Notes: generated by a model not told the origin, from the letters alone. A DNA stretch of 64,000 bases from Paraphysomonas bandaiensis (GCA_965644295.1 CBFFRP010000559.1:1-64000); one strand, 5' to 3'. Shown: positions 29,759 to 43,839, counted from the first letter of the stretch. Program-made: numbers and translations.

Positions 29759-32700
29759 ATGAATATGCTTGAGCGAGATGAGGTGGAGTATGTCCAAGAA
29801 GAGGATCAGCATGAAGTCATGGTACGTGTCTCTGTACGCATGCGTGTGTCTCTGTGACGAGAGTGGGCAGCATCAGGTCTCATACTCCAGAATAGAGATA
29901 CTGGAGAATCACGGCATCAATAAGACTGATATCAACAAACTAAAAGCATCTGGATTTCATACAGTTGAATCGGTACGTTCATAACCCTATGCACATACAC
30001 ATAACCCTATGCACATACACATAACCCTATGCACATACATATAACCCTATGCACATACACATAACCCTATGCACATACATATAACCCTATGCACATACAT
30101 GTAACCCTATGCACATACATATAACCCTATGCACATACATGTAACCCTATGCACATACATATAACCCTATACACATACATATAACCCTATGCACATACAC
30201 ATAGCCCTATACACATACATATAACCCTATGCACATACATATAACCCTATGCACATACATATAACCCTATGCACATACACATAACCCTATGCACATACAT
30301 ATAACCCTATGCACATACATGTAACCCTATGCACATACATATAACCCTATACACATACATATAACCCTATGCACATACACATAGCCCTATACACATACAT
30401 ATAACCCTATGCACATACATATAACCCTATGCACATACATATAACCCTATGCACATACACATAACCCTATGCACATACATGTAACCCTATGCACATACAC
30501 ATAACCCTATGCACATACATGTAACCCTATGCACATACATATAACCCTATGCACATACATGTAACCCTATGCACATACATATAACCCTATGCACATACAT
30601 ATAACCCTATGCACATACATATAACCCTATGCACATACATATAACCCTATGCACATACATATAACCCTATGCACATACATATAACCCTATGCACATACAT
30701 ATAACCCTATGCACATACACATAACCCTATGCACATACACATAACCCTATGCACATACATGTAACCCTATGCACATACATATAACCCTATGCACATACAT
30801 ATAACCCTATGCACATACATATAACCCTATACACATACATATAACCCTATGCACATACACATAGCCCTATACACATACATGTAACCCTATGCACATACAT
30901 ATAACCCTATGCACATACATATAACCCTATGCACATACACATAACCCTATGCACATACACATAACCCTATGCACATACATGTAACCCTATGCACATACAC
31001 ATAACCCTATGCACATACATGTAACCCTATGCACATACATATAACCCTATGCACATACATATAACCCTATGCACATACATATAACCCTATGCACATACAT
31101 GTAACCCTATGCACATACATATAACCCTATGCACATACATATAACCCTATGCACATACATATAACCCTATGCACATACATATAACCCTATACACATACAT
31201 ATAACCCTATGCACATACACATAGCCCTATACACATACATATAACCCTATACACATACATATAACCCTATGCACATACATATAACCCTATGCACATACAT
31301 ATAACCCTATGCACATACATATAACCCTATGCACATACATATAACCCTATGCACATACATATAACCCTATGCACATACATATAACCCTATGCACATACAT
31401 ATAACCCTATGCACATACATGTAACCCTATGCACATACATATAACCCTATGCACATACATGTAACCCTATACACATACATATAACCCTATACACATACAT
31501 GTAACCCTATGCACATACATGTAACCCTATGCACATACATGTAACCCTATGCACATACATATAACCCTATGCACATACATATAACCCTATGCACATACAT
31601 ATAACCCTATGCACATACATGTAACCCTATACACATACATATAACCCTATGCACATACATGTAACCCTATGCACATACATGTAACCCTATGCACATACAT
31701 GTAACCCTATGCACATACATGTAACCCTATGCACATACATATAACCCTATGCACATACATGTAACCCTATACACATACATATAACCCTATACACATACAT
31801 GTAACCCTATGCACATACATATAACCCTATGCACATACATATAACCCTATGCACATACATATAACCCTATGCACATACATGTAACCCTATGCACATACAT
31901 GTAACCCTATGCGCATACATGTAACCCTATGCACATACATGTAACCCTATGCACATACATGTAACCCTATGCACATACATATAACCCTATGCACATACAT
32001 ATAACCCTATACACATATATGTAACCCTATACACATACATATAACCCTATGCACATACATATAACCCTATGCACATACATATAACCCTATACACATACAT
32101 ATAACCCTATGCACATACATATAACCCTATACACATACATATAACCCTATACACATACATATAACCCTATACACATACATATAACCCTATGCACATACAT
32201 GTAACCCTATGCACATACATGTAACCCTATACACATACATATAACCCTATGCACATACATATAACCCTATACACATACATATAACCCTATACACATATAT
32301 GTAACCCTATACACGTATAAACCTTACACTCATAGTACCCTATACACACATAACCCTATACACGTATAAACCTTACACTCATAGTACCCTATACACACAT
32401 AACCCTATACACGTATAAACCTTACACTCATAGTACCCTATACACACATAACCCTAGACACTTATAACCTTGTACACATATATCTTCTATACACATAGAA
32501 CCCTATACACATAGAACCCTATACACATAGAACCCGATACACATAGAACCCCTATACACATAGAACCCTATACACATAGAACTGCTGTACTCATAGGTTG
32601 TGACATTTATACCATAACATATAGATTATAACTGATATTTTATAACCTTACTTATAGTATATGTAATATAGTGTATATTCCATAACCCTTATATCATGAC

Positions 32701-34584
32701 ATATATCAGTATAACTTATTTATATAGATAGCACATGCCACGATAAGGAAGTTGACAGATGTCAAAGGAATAAGCGACCAGAAGGCTCAGAAACTTAAAG
32801 ATACCATAAAAGTGAATCAGTTAGTATATACGGGGTTTCAGTCGGTACGTTATCGCTGGGTATGTGTTTGTTGTTGATTGTGTGTATCAGGCCACAGACC
32901 GGCTGGAGCAAACAAAGGATGTTATCTCTATATCAACTGGTATGTACTAATAGATACTGGCTTTCAAATATCATTGGAATGGAACGACTAGGTTCGAGTG
33001 ATCTGGATGGGTTGTTGGGGGGTGGAATAGAAACTGGAAGCATGACAGAGATATTTGGCGAATTTAGAACGGGCAAAACACAGATATGCCATACTCTGTG
33101 TGTGATGTCTCAGCTTCCTCTAGATCAGGTATTTAACCGTCCAATGTGTAATATATTTTGTGTGTGTCTATACTTTGACACACAACGCCACTTTGCCGCA
33201 TCATTGGACAGTGAACATGTATACTCTATGTAATAGCTGCACAGGGTGGTGCTGAAGGCAAAGTCATTTACATTGACACCGAAGGAACGTTTCGACCCCA
33301 GAGACTAGTTGCTATTGCGGAAAGGTGATGCCACAGTACGCGTTGGTACATGCTGCTGTTGAATATACTGGTGCCTCCCGTTCTGGGCAGCATATTTTAT
33401 GAAGTGTGTTTGACGTATACCGTAGGTTTCAGATGGATCCGACAGCTGTGCTGGTGAGTCGTGGCAGTACACTATTGTTATTATGCAGTGATATGGAAAG
33501 TTACAAACTCTTATACACGTATGTCCAGGACAATGTTGTGGTGGCTAGAGCTCATAACTCCGAGCAGCAGATGGAACTCTTATCTGATGCTGCTGGCCTG
33601 ATGTGCGAGGACAGGTGCGCTACATACCCTCCACTTTGTTTGCAGTTTTTACCGTTTAGACATGCTACCTTTGCTGTATATGTATTTTACGCAATTTCAT
33701 ATGTCTGTACGTTCATGCCCACGCAGGTATTCTTTGTTGGTCGTAGATTCTGCAACAGCGCTATTCAGGACGGACTACCAGGGAAGAGGAGAGCTATCCG
33801 AGAGGTGTGTTTATAGAGTGCACAACATAGCTGCTGTGTAGTTTGCAATGCTGAAATGTGTACAACACTGAATACGTTTAGCACTGTACAAGATGTACTG
33901 CATTTCGTCGTTTGCGTTACATAGACTCTAGGCAAATGCAACTTGCGCAGTTCCTACGGCAACTTACTAGACTTGCGGAGGAGTTCGGTATTGCCGTAGT
34001 TTTGACGAATCAGGTACAGCGACGATATTGCCAGAGGAATATATACCAGTAGCTTGCTGTAGGAAGTATATTATGCGTATGCAGTGAAACTACATACATC
34101 TGTAGTTGCTACATGCTGTTGTTGCATAGTTATAGATTTCACGGAAGCAGTTGAGTTCAAGTTATGCGATATATACTTGAAATCATCTTAGTATCCCAAC
34201 GGCAAAGCTTTGTATATAACGCCTGGTGCCTTTGTGCAGGTGGTCGCAAACCCGGATGGTATGAGCTTCGCAAAAGATGCTACGAAACCAATCGGCGGTA
34301 ACATTATAGCCCACGCATCAACCACCCGGCTTAAGTTCAAGAAAGGGAGAGGAGATAACAGGGTGTGTCAGGTGAGTGGTATGTGGTGAAAAGTTAGAAC
34401 GCAGCATAGTATATATTTGTGAGCAATGTATGCGGGTACAATGTTGAGCGCGACATTTTGTATTTACAGTTCAATGTGAATGTGTTCATACGATTTTCAG
34501 ATCTACGATTCTCCTTCTCTACCGGAGTCGGAGTGTGCTTTTGCCATCACTAGTGCCGGTATAGATAATGCCAAGGATATTTAG
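29759..34584 (+). CDS. RAD51/DMC1-family recombinase
   Basis: DNA strand-exchange ATPase of homologous recombination. Twelve exons (29759-29821, 29877-29972, 32728-32844, 32891-32939, 32992-33128, 33245-33324, 33426-33453, 33529-33614, 33727-33804, 33932-34013, 34240-34371, 34501-34584) join in frame to 343 aa, the normal length. The N-terminal helix-hairpin-helix region is [18 protein letters not shown] and [16 protein letters not shown]. Walker A is GEFRTGKTQ, followed by [12 protein letters not shown], and Walker B is SLLVVDSA. Loop 2 and beyond read [12 protein letters not shown] and [16 protein letters not shown]. The [12 protein letters not shown] and [13 protein letters not shown] stretches resemble RAD51; HTLCV and LGGGIE are DMC1-like, so I favour RAD51 without excluding DMC1. 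The second intron (2.75 kb) is mostly minisatellite; the other introns are short. Confidence 0.92.
29981..32311. repeat. 20-bp intronic minisatellite, about 116 copies
   Basis: Unit ATAACCCTATGCACATACAT with limited variation (A/G at position 1, G/A at position 11, T/C at position 20). It starts about 8 bp after the splice donor of RAD51-family exon 2. The variant ATAGCCCTAT at 30201, 30381, 30861 and 31221 marks higher-order blocks, two of them 180 bp apart and two 360 bp apart. Each unit contains TAACCCTA, matching telomere-type repeats. Confidence 0.97.
32312..32600. repeat. Secondary minisatellites at the array's right edge
   Basis: Three copies of a 49-bp unit (starting CACGTATAAACC at 32312, 32361 and 32410) are followed by about seven copies of a 16-bp unit ending ATAGAACCCTATACAC near 32480-32590. 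Both units carry ACCCTATACAC, so they look derived from the 20-bp array. Confidence 0.85.
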
Positions 34585-35498
34585 CCAGCCTGTGCATATA
34601 AGCTGCCTCAAATAAGTGCACTGCTGCTCCTGTCGACCATGGCTTTGTCAGTAGTGCACCTTGGACTTTTTATTTTGATATTTAATGCAGTATAGTTTAG
34701 TGAAGATGTTATTAATACACTATTGTTTTTGTACTTAATTTAATTCAAGTAGGTTATTTTTTGCCTGCGTACTATGATAGAAATTAATGTGCTCACATTT
34801 CCTTAATTTATCGCTCTTGAATTTTGGCGCGGGGTCGCAAAAAAGATTCTGATTTAAAATAATATAATTACCACATAGAGAAGTGGAATATCATTAAAGT
34901 TGTCATTTGAAATAAATGTACATAGTGAGCGCAACACTAAACTAAAATATTGTATGCTAATATGTTACCTTGCCCAATAATATGTTGTCAAATAATAAAC
35001 AAATGTTTCAGTTTTAAAAGATGTTTTAAATACTCGGTTGCGAAACACAGTCATTGCAGGGAAGAGCTTTCAAGAATTCAACATCTGGAGAGTTGCTAGA
35101 ATATTTTTTCTCATTTGATCTATTGCTTTTTAGGGATTTTTACAAAAAGTGGGGCAAATGGATTAGCATCTAATATTACAGAAAGTGCCTTATTATTGCA
35201 AGTAGACTTTACATGTGACTACTAAATCTAAAGTAAATGTAATGAGCACTCTGTTGCTAATATTCTATATTCTACTATTATGTATTATGTTATGTAGCGC
35301 TAGGAGAGCTATTTGCCTAACAGCATGTTGATATACCAAACGTCTGCTGAATTAAAAGGATTGTTGAGTCATTGAGTCCTTATGAAGTGAACTTAACGTT
35401 GTCTCTTGAGGTGGCCCATTTACGGATGCTTAATTATTTATTGCCTGTAGATGTCGATATGAGCATAAGAGACAATGAGTGGGGTTATAGTGCCTCGT

Positions 35499-36210
35499 CT
35501 TACTCATCATTCTCAATCTCGTCATCGAGTTTGCCTTCGTGTGCGCGGTTCAGTTCTTGTTTCCTACCGTGGTGAATTTTGACTAATGATTTCTCAAAAT
35601 CTGCATTCTGAACGATTTCCGAGTCTGCGACCAGGTTACTGACGAACTAAATCATCAAATTGTACCCGGAAATCAAGCTGTTCTTCTCTATCTGATTGAT
35701 AAAGTTACAGACGATGATAAAACTCCTATCCTAGATTGCTCCACATCGCTTGGGACAAATAGCACACATCAAAATCAAACCACACACACTCACATGAGTG
35801 GATAATTCCATGTGGCTCTTAATCCAGCTTGAACCTTGTCAGTCCAACCAGCATGGAAATTGGTGTGGTTTGCAAATTGCGTCCACCCTGGTTCATTTTC
35901 TTGAATAGGCCCTTCCTAAATGTGAAATTCTCTGCGTTTCCGTTTAAAAAACCTTTCTGGTAGTTCCTTTTTAATTCAAAAAAGTACTCGTGAAATTTGT
36001 TCTTATGATGCCATTGTCCCAATGATTCTAACCCGTAATTATTGCACACACACGTAGTGATCCCTAACGGATACACATAACGTCATTTATTTGCACTACT
36101 ATACTTGAATATTTCAAAGCCGTTGAATATATTCAATCACCTTTTTCTATGCATCGCGACGGTCGTTGTGGAGGTGCCCAGTTTGTTCTTGTCAACGAGC
36201 TTTGACATGC
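35499..36210 (-). other. Possible coding remnant or small spliced gene, unidentified
   Basis: Three stretches with protein-like composition lie on the minus strand. One is an ATG near 36207 starting MSKLVDKNKLGTSTTTVAM with a following GT donor. The second is a frame at 36076-35819 containing KFHEYFFELKRNYQKGFLN. The third is near 35640-35499, with SEIVQNADFEKSLVKIHHG and an acidic end before a TAA. I could not join them in a consistent frame and recognise no family. It could be a decayed gene. Confidence 0.25.
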
Positions 36211-36227
36211 TATATTACTCTTGTGTG

Positions 36228-36365
36228 CTGAGGTTAAAGTGTATACTGACCCCTATATTGTCACACAATTATGATTAATAAAGTGATAAAGTGACTGTGC
36301 ACATACATCCAAACTTCTGTGATAACAGATAATGGGTTTGTACCTATGATCAGTTGCTATACATC
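36228..36365. repeat. Dispersed repeat B, copy 2
   Basis: Diverged match in the same orientation to 24831-24925. It carries about 35 extra bases before the shared CCTATGATCAGT block. Confidence 0.5.
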
Positions 36366-37924
36366 TTAAGATGCAATATATAATTAAGCCAGACAATCAA
36401 TAGCAATGAATTGGCACCATGCACCAATAATAATTGACACTATCATTTCTTAAACCAATAAATTGAAAACCTATTAATTGTTACGCAAGCCTGTGTGTAG
36501 TGAGTGACTGCCTAAATTACATAAATGAATAAATATATTCAAGTTTAAGATTTTTAGAAGACCCCTCCAGACCCCTCGTACAACCTGGACATAAACTGTA
36601 CACAGAGTTTAACCCTCTTATAGACAACACATAACAACATGATGCTGAACGGTAATGTAATCGATAACTGCTGTTGAAGGTGGACTCACTTGAGATCAGC
36701 TGTTGCACCCCGTCCTTTGACACTATGAGCTCGTGTGTTGCACGAAGCTGATGTAGCCTTTCGCATTAATAGGGATCGATGAGGCCTGCTTTTAAGCCTC
36801 CCTGTTGCATGTGAGGTCGTTCCTGTAACGGATGTATGGTAATAAGTGATGCTCGAGAGATGTCTGTGTATGCAGCATTAGTGCAGCTTCACGATCCACT
36901 GTACGCAGGCATTCTCCGTATAGTCTTCCCGTTGAATGCAGTGATGATGACTATGAGCAATCATCTCACTGGATGTAAAACCACTGCATTGTAGTGTATT
37001 AAATAGATGCCATAATATTGCAATGAACTGTAGGAGCTGCTCTGTTACCTTGCAACCCTGTCAATGCATGCATGGGCGGCGCATGTGAGGCAGCTTAACA
37101 GTCAGTTGAGGACAGGATGACATTGCAAGATATTCGAAAATCCCGGAAATTGTGTTTTCAGTCCCAACAAAAATCTAAATTCTATGGGTTTTTTCCCAGC
37201 TAATGAGCATATTTTGCATATATTTGCATATAGTAGATGAAATCCAGAGCTTTTAGGCTGTAGAGAAGAGAAAAGCCTAAAATCATGGGGAAAAAATAAT
37301 AAAAAGGTACTTTTTACTATAAATTCTATATTTTTTTCATATTAGCAATCAAAATAATGCGATTTTACCACTTTCTTTTACCCGTTTGGTGGGAAACATC
37401 CCGTGGAATACCATTCATAACATAGATCTCAAAGTGTGCATAGATCTCCAGATATTATGATATTATACTTAAAGTTAAAGTTGGTTGTGCATTAAAAAGC
37501 CATAGTATTCTACTTTTCAGCGAAATTATCTCGGTAATTTTACTAAAATATTCTATAAATCGTAATCCCAATTGTTTCCAACTATATGTAGCCTGTAACG
37601 GGAGGTATCCCATTTATGTAACCTGTTCGATTTATATGTAGCCGGTTTCGGGAACTGATTCCATCTCAACCACAGGTCTCTAATCTGCTGCTCCTGATGG
37701 CAAGTCCCTCCTATACTTGTGGTGGTTAGTGTTCATATGTATCTACAGGGTTTTCTATAGGTTAGTTTCTCCTCTATACGGTACTACCATGCAGACCTCT
37801 CGTGTACATACATACATACATACATACATACATACATACATAGGCGTGGATGTGCCTATAGAACCCTCATCCATTAAGAGTGAGTATATATATACACACA
37901 CATCTCATTATATACATATCAACA

Positions 37925-40703
37925 ATGGCAGCAGAGGTATGGAACACACACGGTATGATGACATGAATTCATTGTTTTAACAGGCGGTTGTGAATGCGGA
38001 AGCGGAGGTTCAAAAGGTCAGTAGAGGGTCGCATGGATCTCATTGATAAACACATGAATAAATAGGGAGAAAATGCGAGAATGTCTTCATTTGTTGGAGC
38101 AATTGCGATTGCTGATTTAGTGAAGACAACTCTCGGTCCGAAGGGGATGGATAAGATCCTCCAGTCGGTACGTACAGACATACATACACATACATACATA
38201 CACATACATACACATGCATATATAGAGACATACACATACATATAGAGAGAGGGAGATATACATACATACACATAGAGGCTCATATATATAGAGACACACT
38301 CATATATATACATACATACACCCATACACACACACATATATATATGAATATATAGACGCGCATATATACATACATGCACGCGTATGTATATATACACTCT
38401 AATACATATACACATAAGCATATCATAGTGTCGCATACGAATATATAGTGTACAGTGGACTATATACTGTGGTATGCATTACTAATATCGTTACCACACA
38501 CAGGTATCTGATCCCAATAACCAGCGCATTACTATTACCAATGACGGGGCAACGATATTAAAGTCTGTGCCTGTGGATAATCCCGCCGCGAAGGTGTTGG
38601 TTGAGATTGCCAAAACTCAGGACGATACTGTCGGTGACGGGACCACCAGGTGAATTATACTTCTTGAATAATAATTTTTCTGTATTGTGTTGTATTTAGA
38701 ATGATATACAAGTGAAAGTTCTATTTAAACTCTATTGCAGTGTGACAGTATTATGTGGAGAACTTCTGCGCGAGGCAGAGTTTCTAGTAAACCAGCGTGT
38801 TCACCCAATGACAATCATGGCTGGATGGCGTAATGCTGTCCAAATCGCCCGCGGGGCCCTTGAAGGGGCAGCTGTTGACCACGCTGCTGATCCTGTTGCA
38901 TTTCGTGAGGACCTCCTCAACATCGCCCGTACAACCTTGTCATCAAAGCTTCTTAATGTCGAAAAGAATCACTTTGCTGAGCTAGCTGTGGATGCCGTAT
39001 TGAGACTGAAGGGATCTGGAAACCTTGACTATATTCAGGTTTGGTTCGCGTGTTATCTCTGTCTATATTCTGTTTTTCATAGATCTGTGTTGTCATTTGT
39101 CATATCCAATGTTTGTACCAACATAATCTGTTGTACGTGTACCCAGGTCATTAAGAAACCTGGAGGGTGCCTACATGATTCTTTTCTTGAAGATGGATTT
39201 GTTTTGGACAAAAGCTTTGGGACAGGACAGGTACCTGATGCCAAGCAATGTCATGTCTTATATCACATAAATATGCCAAGCCGCTGATGTAAATCTACGA
39301 TACGTCACTTTTTAATAAATCACTCAATTATTCACGCGTTATGTACGCAATTATTGTTCAATGCCTTATTGTTTGTGTAGGTCCATCGTGTGGAGAAAGC
39401 CAAGATTTTAGTTGCCAATACCCCAATGGATACAGACAAGATCAAGATATATGGGTCCAGGGTAAGCATACCATGATACCATGTGCACCACATGATATGT
39501 GCTGCGGACTATGTCGCAACAATTTCTATGCTGCACACTATGTGCACCGCACTGCGTAATGTGTCAAGGACTTGTTCTAATTTCTATTGGTGTCGTGTAG
39601 GTCAGAGTGGACTCTATGGCGAAAGTGGCTGAAATCGAAGATGCGGAGAGGGAGAAGATGCGCAAGAAGTGCCAAAAGATCATTGATCATGGAATCTCCT
39701 GCTTTATCAACCGACAGCTCATATACAACTTCCCAGAGCAGATCTTCACCGATGCTGGGGTGGTTAGCATTGAACATGCAGACTTCGATGGCATTGAGCG
39801 CCTTGCCGCTGTCACTGGTGGTGAAATTGCATCTACTTTTGACAGGTATGATCGTATAATCTCATTGTTCCCGTTTATATCCGCACTACATTTGTCATAT
39901 ATATGTAACTACCGATATTTATTTTCCGATCGTATCAATTGTTCATACTTTTGCGCCATATCATCTCTTAATTGCGCACAGGCCTGAATTGGTTACCCTT
40001 GGAGAGTGCGACCTAATTGACGAGATCATTGTCGGAGAAGACAGACTGATCAGATTCTCTGGCTGCAAGGGCGGATCTGCGTGCTCCATCATCCTTAGAG
40101 GAGCCTCTTCTCATTTACTGGATGAAGCCGAGCGATCTCTTCACGATGCTCTTTGTGTTTTAACAGAAACTGTAAAGGAAACTAGGGTTGTGTGCGGAGG
40201 TGGCTGCATGGAGATGCTCATGGCTCAGGCTATTGACGTGCAGGTGATGTTACTTCCGCGTACTCATATGCTAGGGGTGTCATGTATATGGGTATTTATC
40301 TTAGCACTGGTTCACAGGTTCCGACCACTGCTGGCAAGGCTGCGCTTGCCATGGAAGCCTTCTCAAGGGCCCTGCGTCAACTACCCACCATCATTGCTGA
40401 TAATGCGGGTTACGATTCCTCTGAGCTCATCACTGTTCTCAGGGCGAAGCACGCCAGTGGAGAGAAGCATGCGGGCCTGAACATGAAAGACGGTGAGGTT
40501 GGAGACATGTGGGAGCTTGGCGTCAGAGAATCTTTCAAGAGCAAACTACAGGTGCAGTATACGTTTATATATACCTTCTCTGTGATGTGATGTAACTGTG
40601 TATTTGTATTTGCGAAAAGGTACTGGTCAGTGCAGCGGAGGCAGCAGAGATGATTCTTCGCGTGGACGATATCATCAAATGCGCACCCAGACAGAGAGAG
40701 TAG
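37925..40703 (+). CDS. CCT2: T-complex protein 1 subunit beta (CCT2)
   Basis: Subunit of the cytosolic TRiC/CCT chaperonin that folds actin, tubulin and other proteins. Eleven exons (37925-37936, 37984-38016, 38066-38167, 38504-38649, 38741-39038, 39147-39230, 39381-39461, 39601-39845, 39982-40243, 40318-40551, 40620-40703) join in frame to 526 aa, normal for the subunit. Group II chaperonin motifs are [20 protein letters not shown] and the catalytic GDGTTS near residue 95. [14 protein letters not shown] and [12 protein letters not shown] follow, the latter in the ATP-binding region. The C-terminus, [16 protein letters not shown], and the apical stretch with [20 protein letters not shown] are typical of the beta subunit. 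The first coding exon is only four codons. The third intron starts with a CATACA-rich tract at its donor. Confidence 0.96.
38168..38420. repeat. CATACA/TATA-rich intronic low-complexity tract
   Basis: Begins immediately at the GTACGT donor of CCT2 intron 3 and extends for about 250 bp as imperfect CATA and ATAG repeats. Confidence 0.85.
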
Positions 40704-41496
40704 GCGAGAATTTCTCAGATGATCGTGTGCGCTGTTTATATTTATGGAGTATAAGCAGTTTGCGTGGTGGTTGTGCATTGACTATCGTTTGGTATACTAT
40801 CATGGATTGAGCAGTCCGTACTTGTGTAGAGGCCATGGGTAGAATGAATAGCGCTTTCATAGCAGTTTTAATAATTGACTGTTCGTCAATGTGCGTTGCT
40901 TTGGTGCGACACTTACACTTAATTAGCACTACTTCAGTATCTACGGGTACTATTTGTATTATTGAAATATTATAGTTATCTTTTATTTAGAGTTAATCTA
41001 GTATCTAGTACAATTGCCATTCCTTAAAAGCTTATGTATAAATCCCATTGATTTGAAAAGTTATTTTGATTTCCTTCGCTCTATCACTAAAAGCAAACAC
41101 CGTTAGCAGGAAGAATGTTGATATGTATTGTTCCGATGTCCTCTTAAATAAATGCATATAATGATTTTTGTCAGCTTATACAATTGTACGTTGTATGATA
41201 TCCACGCAATATGATTGGTGCGTAGTGTGCTACGTTCTGAAAATATTTGGCGTCGCTAGAGGTGTCTGAGGTGCTATGTACTATTTAATGTACGTTGCAT
41301 AGACGTTTTATTAATACGTTGGCACATTTATGAAGCCTAGGAACTTCAATGAAATCATCGCAGCAGCTACACAAATCGTGCCAAAATACTTCTTAGTACA
41401 AGCTACAGAAACACATTATCTTACGAAATATATGCCATACACTTGAAAAAATACCCGCACAGTAAATGGCGCCATCACAGCAAAGCAGCTTCACAC

Positions 41497-43628
41497 CTAG
41501 TACGTATACATCAATGTTGTTCCTGGCAGTGCCCCAGGGGGTACTGTTAACTGCATCATCACCCCATTCGGGCTCTTAACTTGAAGCACAGTTCCGGGGG
41601 GGCAATTCGGAGGAACCGTAATCTATAGCACATTTACACTGTAAGGTAGCCATAGAACAAAATACAGTGATGGCTATATTTATCAATTGCATTGTAACAC
41701 CAATCTATGTAAATAGTGGAGTACCTGAGCTTGTCTCGACTGACCACCTGCAGGAGGAGCTCCTGGGGGAGGAGCATATGCAGGCGGAGGCTGGTTATAA
41801 GCAGGAGGGGGAGGAAGTCCCCCCGTCGCCGATGAGTAATTAGAGCCTTGACTATGAGTCTGGGAGAGCATGTGCGACACATTTCCCACGCTTCTGGTAG
41901 GTTTCCCATCAACATAACCTGCCTGAGATTCTCGTGAACGCTGTTCCGCTTCGCTTATAATGTTCCTTGCATGAACCTTCTCGTTCAGAAAGCGAGAGTA
42001 CACGTCCACATAGAGCGAGGCATGCGGATTGCGTTCAAAGTAGAACCTATATATAAATGAATACGTTAGTTGTAATCAGTACTTAAGAACTCAATCACCT
42101 ATACTCCTCGCTTGTGTGGGTTCTCCCGAGCAAATTATCCATGGTGTATTTAGAAAATGGCAAATTTTCATCGAGTGCGTCCAAGTCCATGGGGTTAATT
42201 GCTGCCACCAGCTGAGCCACCATCCAAAGTCCCTTGGTAAAGGGAAATGCCGGGCCTTGGTCAGTGAGTACCTCAATCTTTTCTGCGTTGTAGTCATCCA
42301 GCTCAGCGGTAAATGGGGCCACTTCTTCCACCTTAAAAAATTAAGTCGTGAAAAAGTCCATACATATATACATACGACGGTACACGTACAGAGATTGTTA
42401 CTGTTAAGTACATACAATGCTGCAAGTTCCTTATATATCTTCACTATACTCACTCATATGTATTCTAATATGCAGGACATTATGGCTTTTCAAAACACAC
42501 AATGTGAGGTGCATATATATAGCGTACCTGCTTCATCCATTCGACCTCTGAGTCCTCATTACTGCATGAGAGAAACGTAACGGGATTCTTGTCCGGTTGT
42601 GCTCTATTGATAATAAGTTCAGACACTGCATGTACAGGTCTATCTGTTGGCACCCCATCCGTTAATAAATAATGCATTGTAGGTTCTGAATGTTTAGAAG
42701 CTTCTTGAAATGCTTTTGACAAGACTGTGTATGTAGGTGTCTTGTATCGCACATCAATGCTTGCAAATGTATTCCTGATAGCATCATGACACTCTCTTTT
42801 AAAGTCATCAATTGATTTTCCTGTTCTGTTAAAGGTGAGAATGTTCTCAGCATTTAAGAATTGGATCTGAATGGAGTATGTAGGTATGTATGCCAAGATA
42901 TCCAGCATGACATGCAGTCTGTTCTCTGCTTCTTGCCAGCGTGTCATTTGCACATTTGGGGTACGAGAAATAGCCGGTTGACCATTTGATGGTGGTGTGA
43001 ATAATGATGGACAGCCTTCTGTAAGCATGACGTCTGTAGGAGCTCGCATGGATCCTGAGAGACGAAGGAATCATATGGAGATATATGTACAGATGGATAT
43101 GTACAGATAGATGTGTATTGAAGTACATGGAGAAGTGTATATGTACATATATTTATATATTCATGTATATATGTACAAGTGTATATGTACAAGTGTATGA
43201 GTACCTGAATCATCGACTATGAAGTTGAGTCGATAGTGTCTCAATGCACTCAATTTACTTATCAATCCCACTGGAACTTCATACTGAATGAAGTAATCTG
43301 TGAGTCCCTCCAATAGTTCGCCTCCATCAAGCTCTTGATTGGAATGGAATGAATTGAGATATGTATCATCCTGCATATTTTCCATAGCAGATATTGTCGA
43401 ATCAGACATCTGCATAGGAGTCCCTGTGCTCTCTGATTGGATAGCAGTAGCTTCAGCAATATCTGATAATGAAGACACTACAGCAAGAGTGTCCCCTGAA
43501 GATCCAGAAGTATGTGAATTATTTGAAGTACTCGAAGGATCTGAATGTGCTTTCACCCAATTCAGATATTCAGGATTTTGTTGCATAATTCCATTAACGA
43601 AAATGTATTTCTTGGGTTTACTTGACAT
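41497..43628 (-). CDS. von Willebrand factor A-domain protein with Pro-rich C-terminus
   Basis: Probable metal-dependent protein-binding scaffold; the partner is unknown. Five exons: 43628-43205, 43054-42528, 42331-42099, 42046-41725, 41622-41497, joined in frame to 543 aa. An N-terminal Ser-rich region of about 100 residues precedes a vWA fold whose first strand ends in the MIDAS motif FIVDDSGSM (DxSxS complete). Later vWA elements include PTMHYLLTDGVPTDRP and PVTFLSCSNEDSEVEWM. The middle part contains FPFTKGLWMVAQLVAAINP. The C-terminus has a PPPPAYNQPPPAYAPPPGAP tract and two copies of a VPPxxxPGT motif (ITVPPNCPPGTVLQV, LTVPPGALPGTTLM), a tail seen in several protist proteins. Head to head with the dioxygenase-like gene across a 1-kb microsatellite. 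Confidence 0.85.
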
Positions 43629-43839
43629 GATTGAAGATGTGAAGGGAGAGATATTGTGTTTTGAGGTTATATGTATATGTATGTGAATCTGTCAGTCGAT
43701 AAGGATCCATATATAACACATTTATATATACATATACACACAACACTGCAACAACACACATACCTCAACGTCACAGTGTTCTCACACTAGTGCTACTAGT
43801 GACATACATATGTATACAGGTACACTGTACCCATATACA

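Larger units (their letters stand above)
34585..37924. other. 3.3-kb gap with no confident gene
   Basis: AT-rich. It holds repeat B copy 2 (36228-36365) and one possible coding remnant (35499-36210). (ATAC)n-type repeats appear at 37808-37843 just before CCT2. Nothing else is recognised. Confidence 0.45.

Noticed and set aside
28863-29762. Long Met-Tyr-Val-Cys repeat frames (also 23817-24068 and 43771-45037, where Ile-His-Thr-Tyr frames occur)
   Set aside because: They are frames read through (ATGT)n or (ATAC)n microsatellites, open in several frames and both strands at once.
29981-32311. CRISPR-like array
   Set aside because: The repeats are directly adjacent with no unique spacers, and they lie in a eukaryotic intron, so this is a minisatellite.
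35819-36076. Heat-shock-factor or transposase assignment for the KFHEYFFELKRN frame
   Set aside because: The resemblance was too weak and the neighbouring pieces could not be spliced in frame, so it is listed only as an unidentified remnant.
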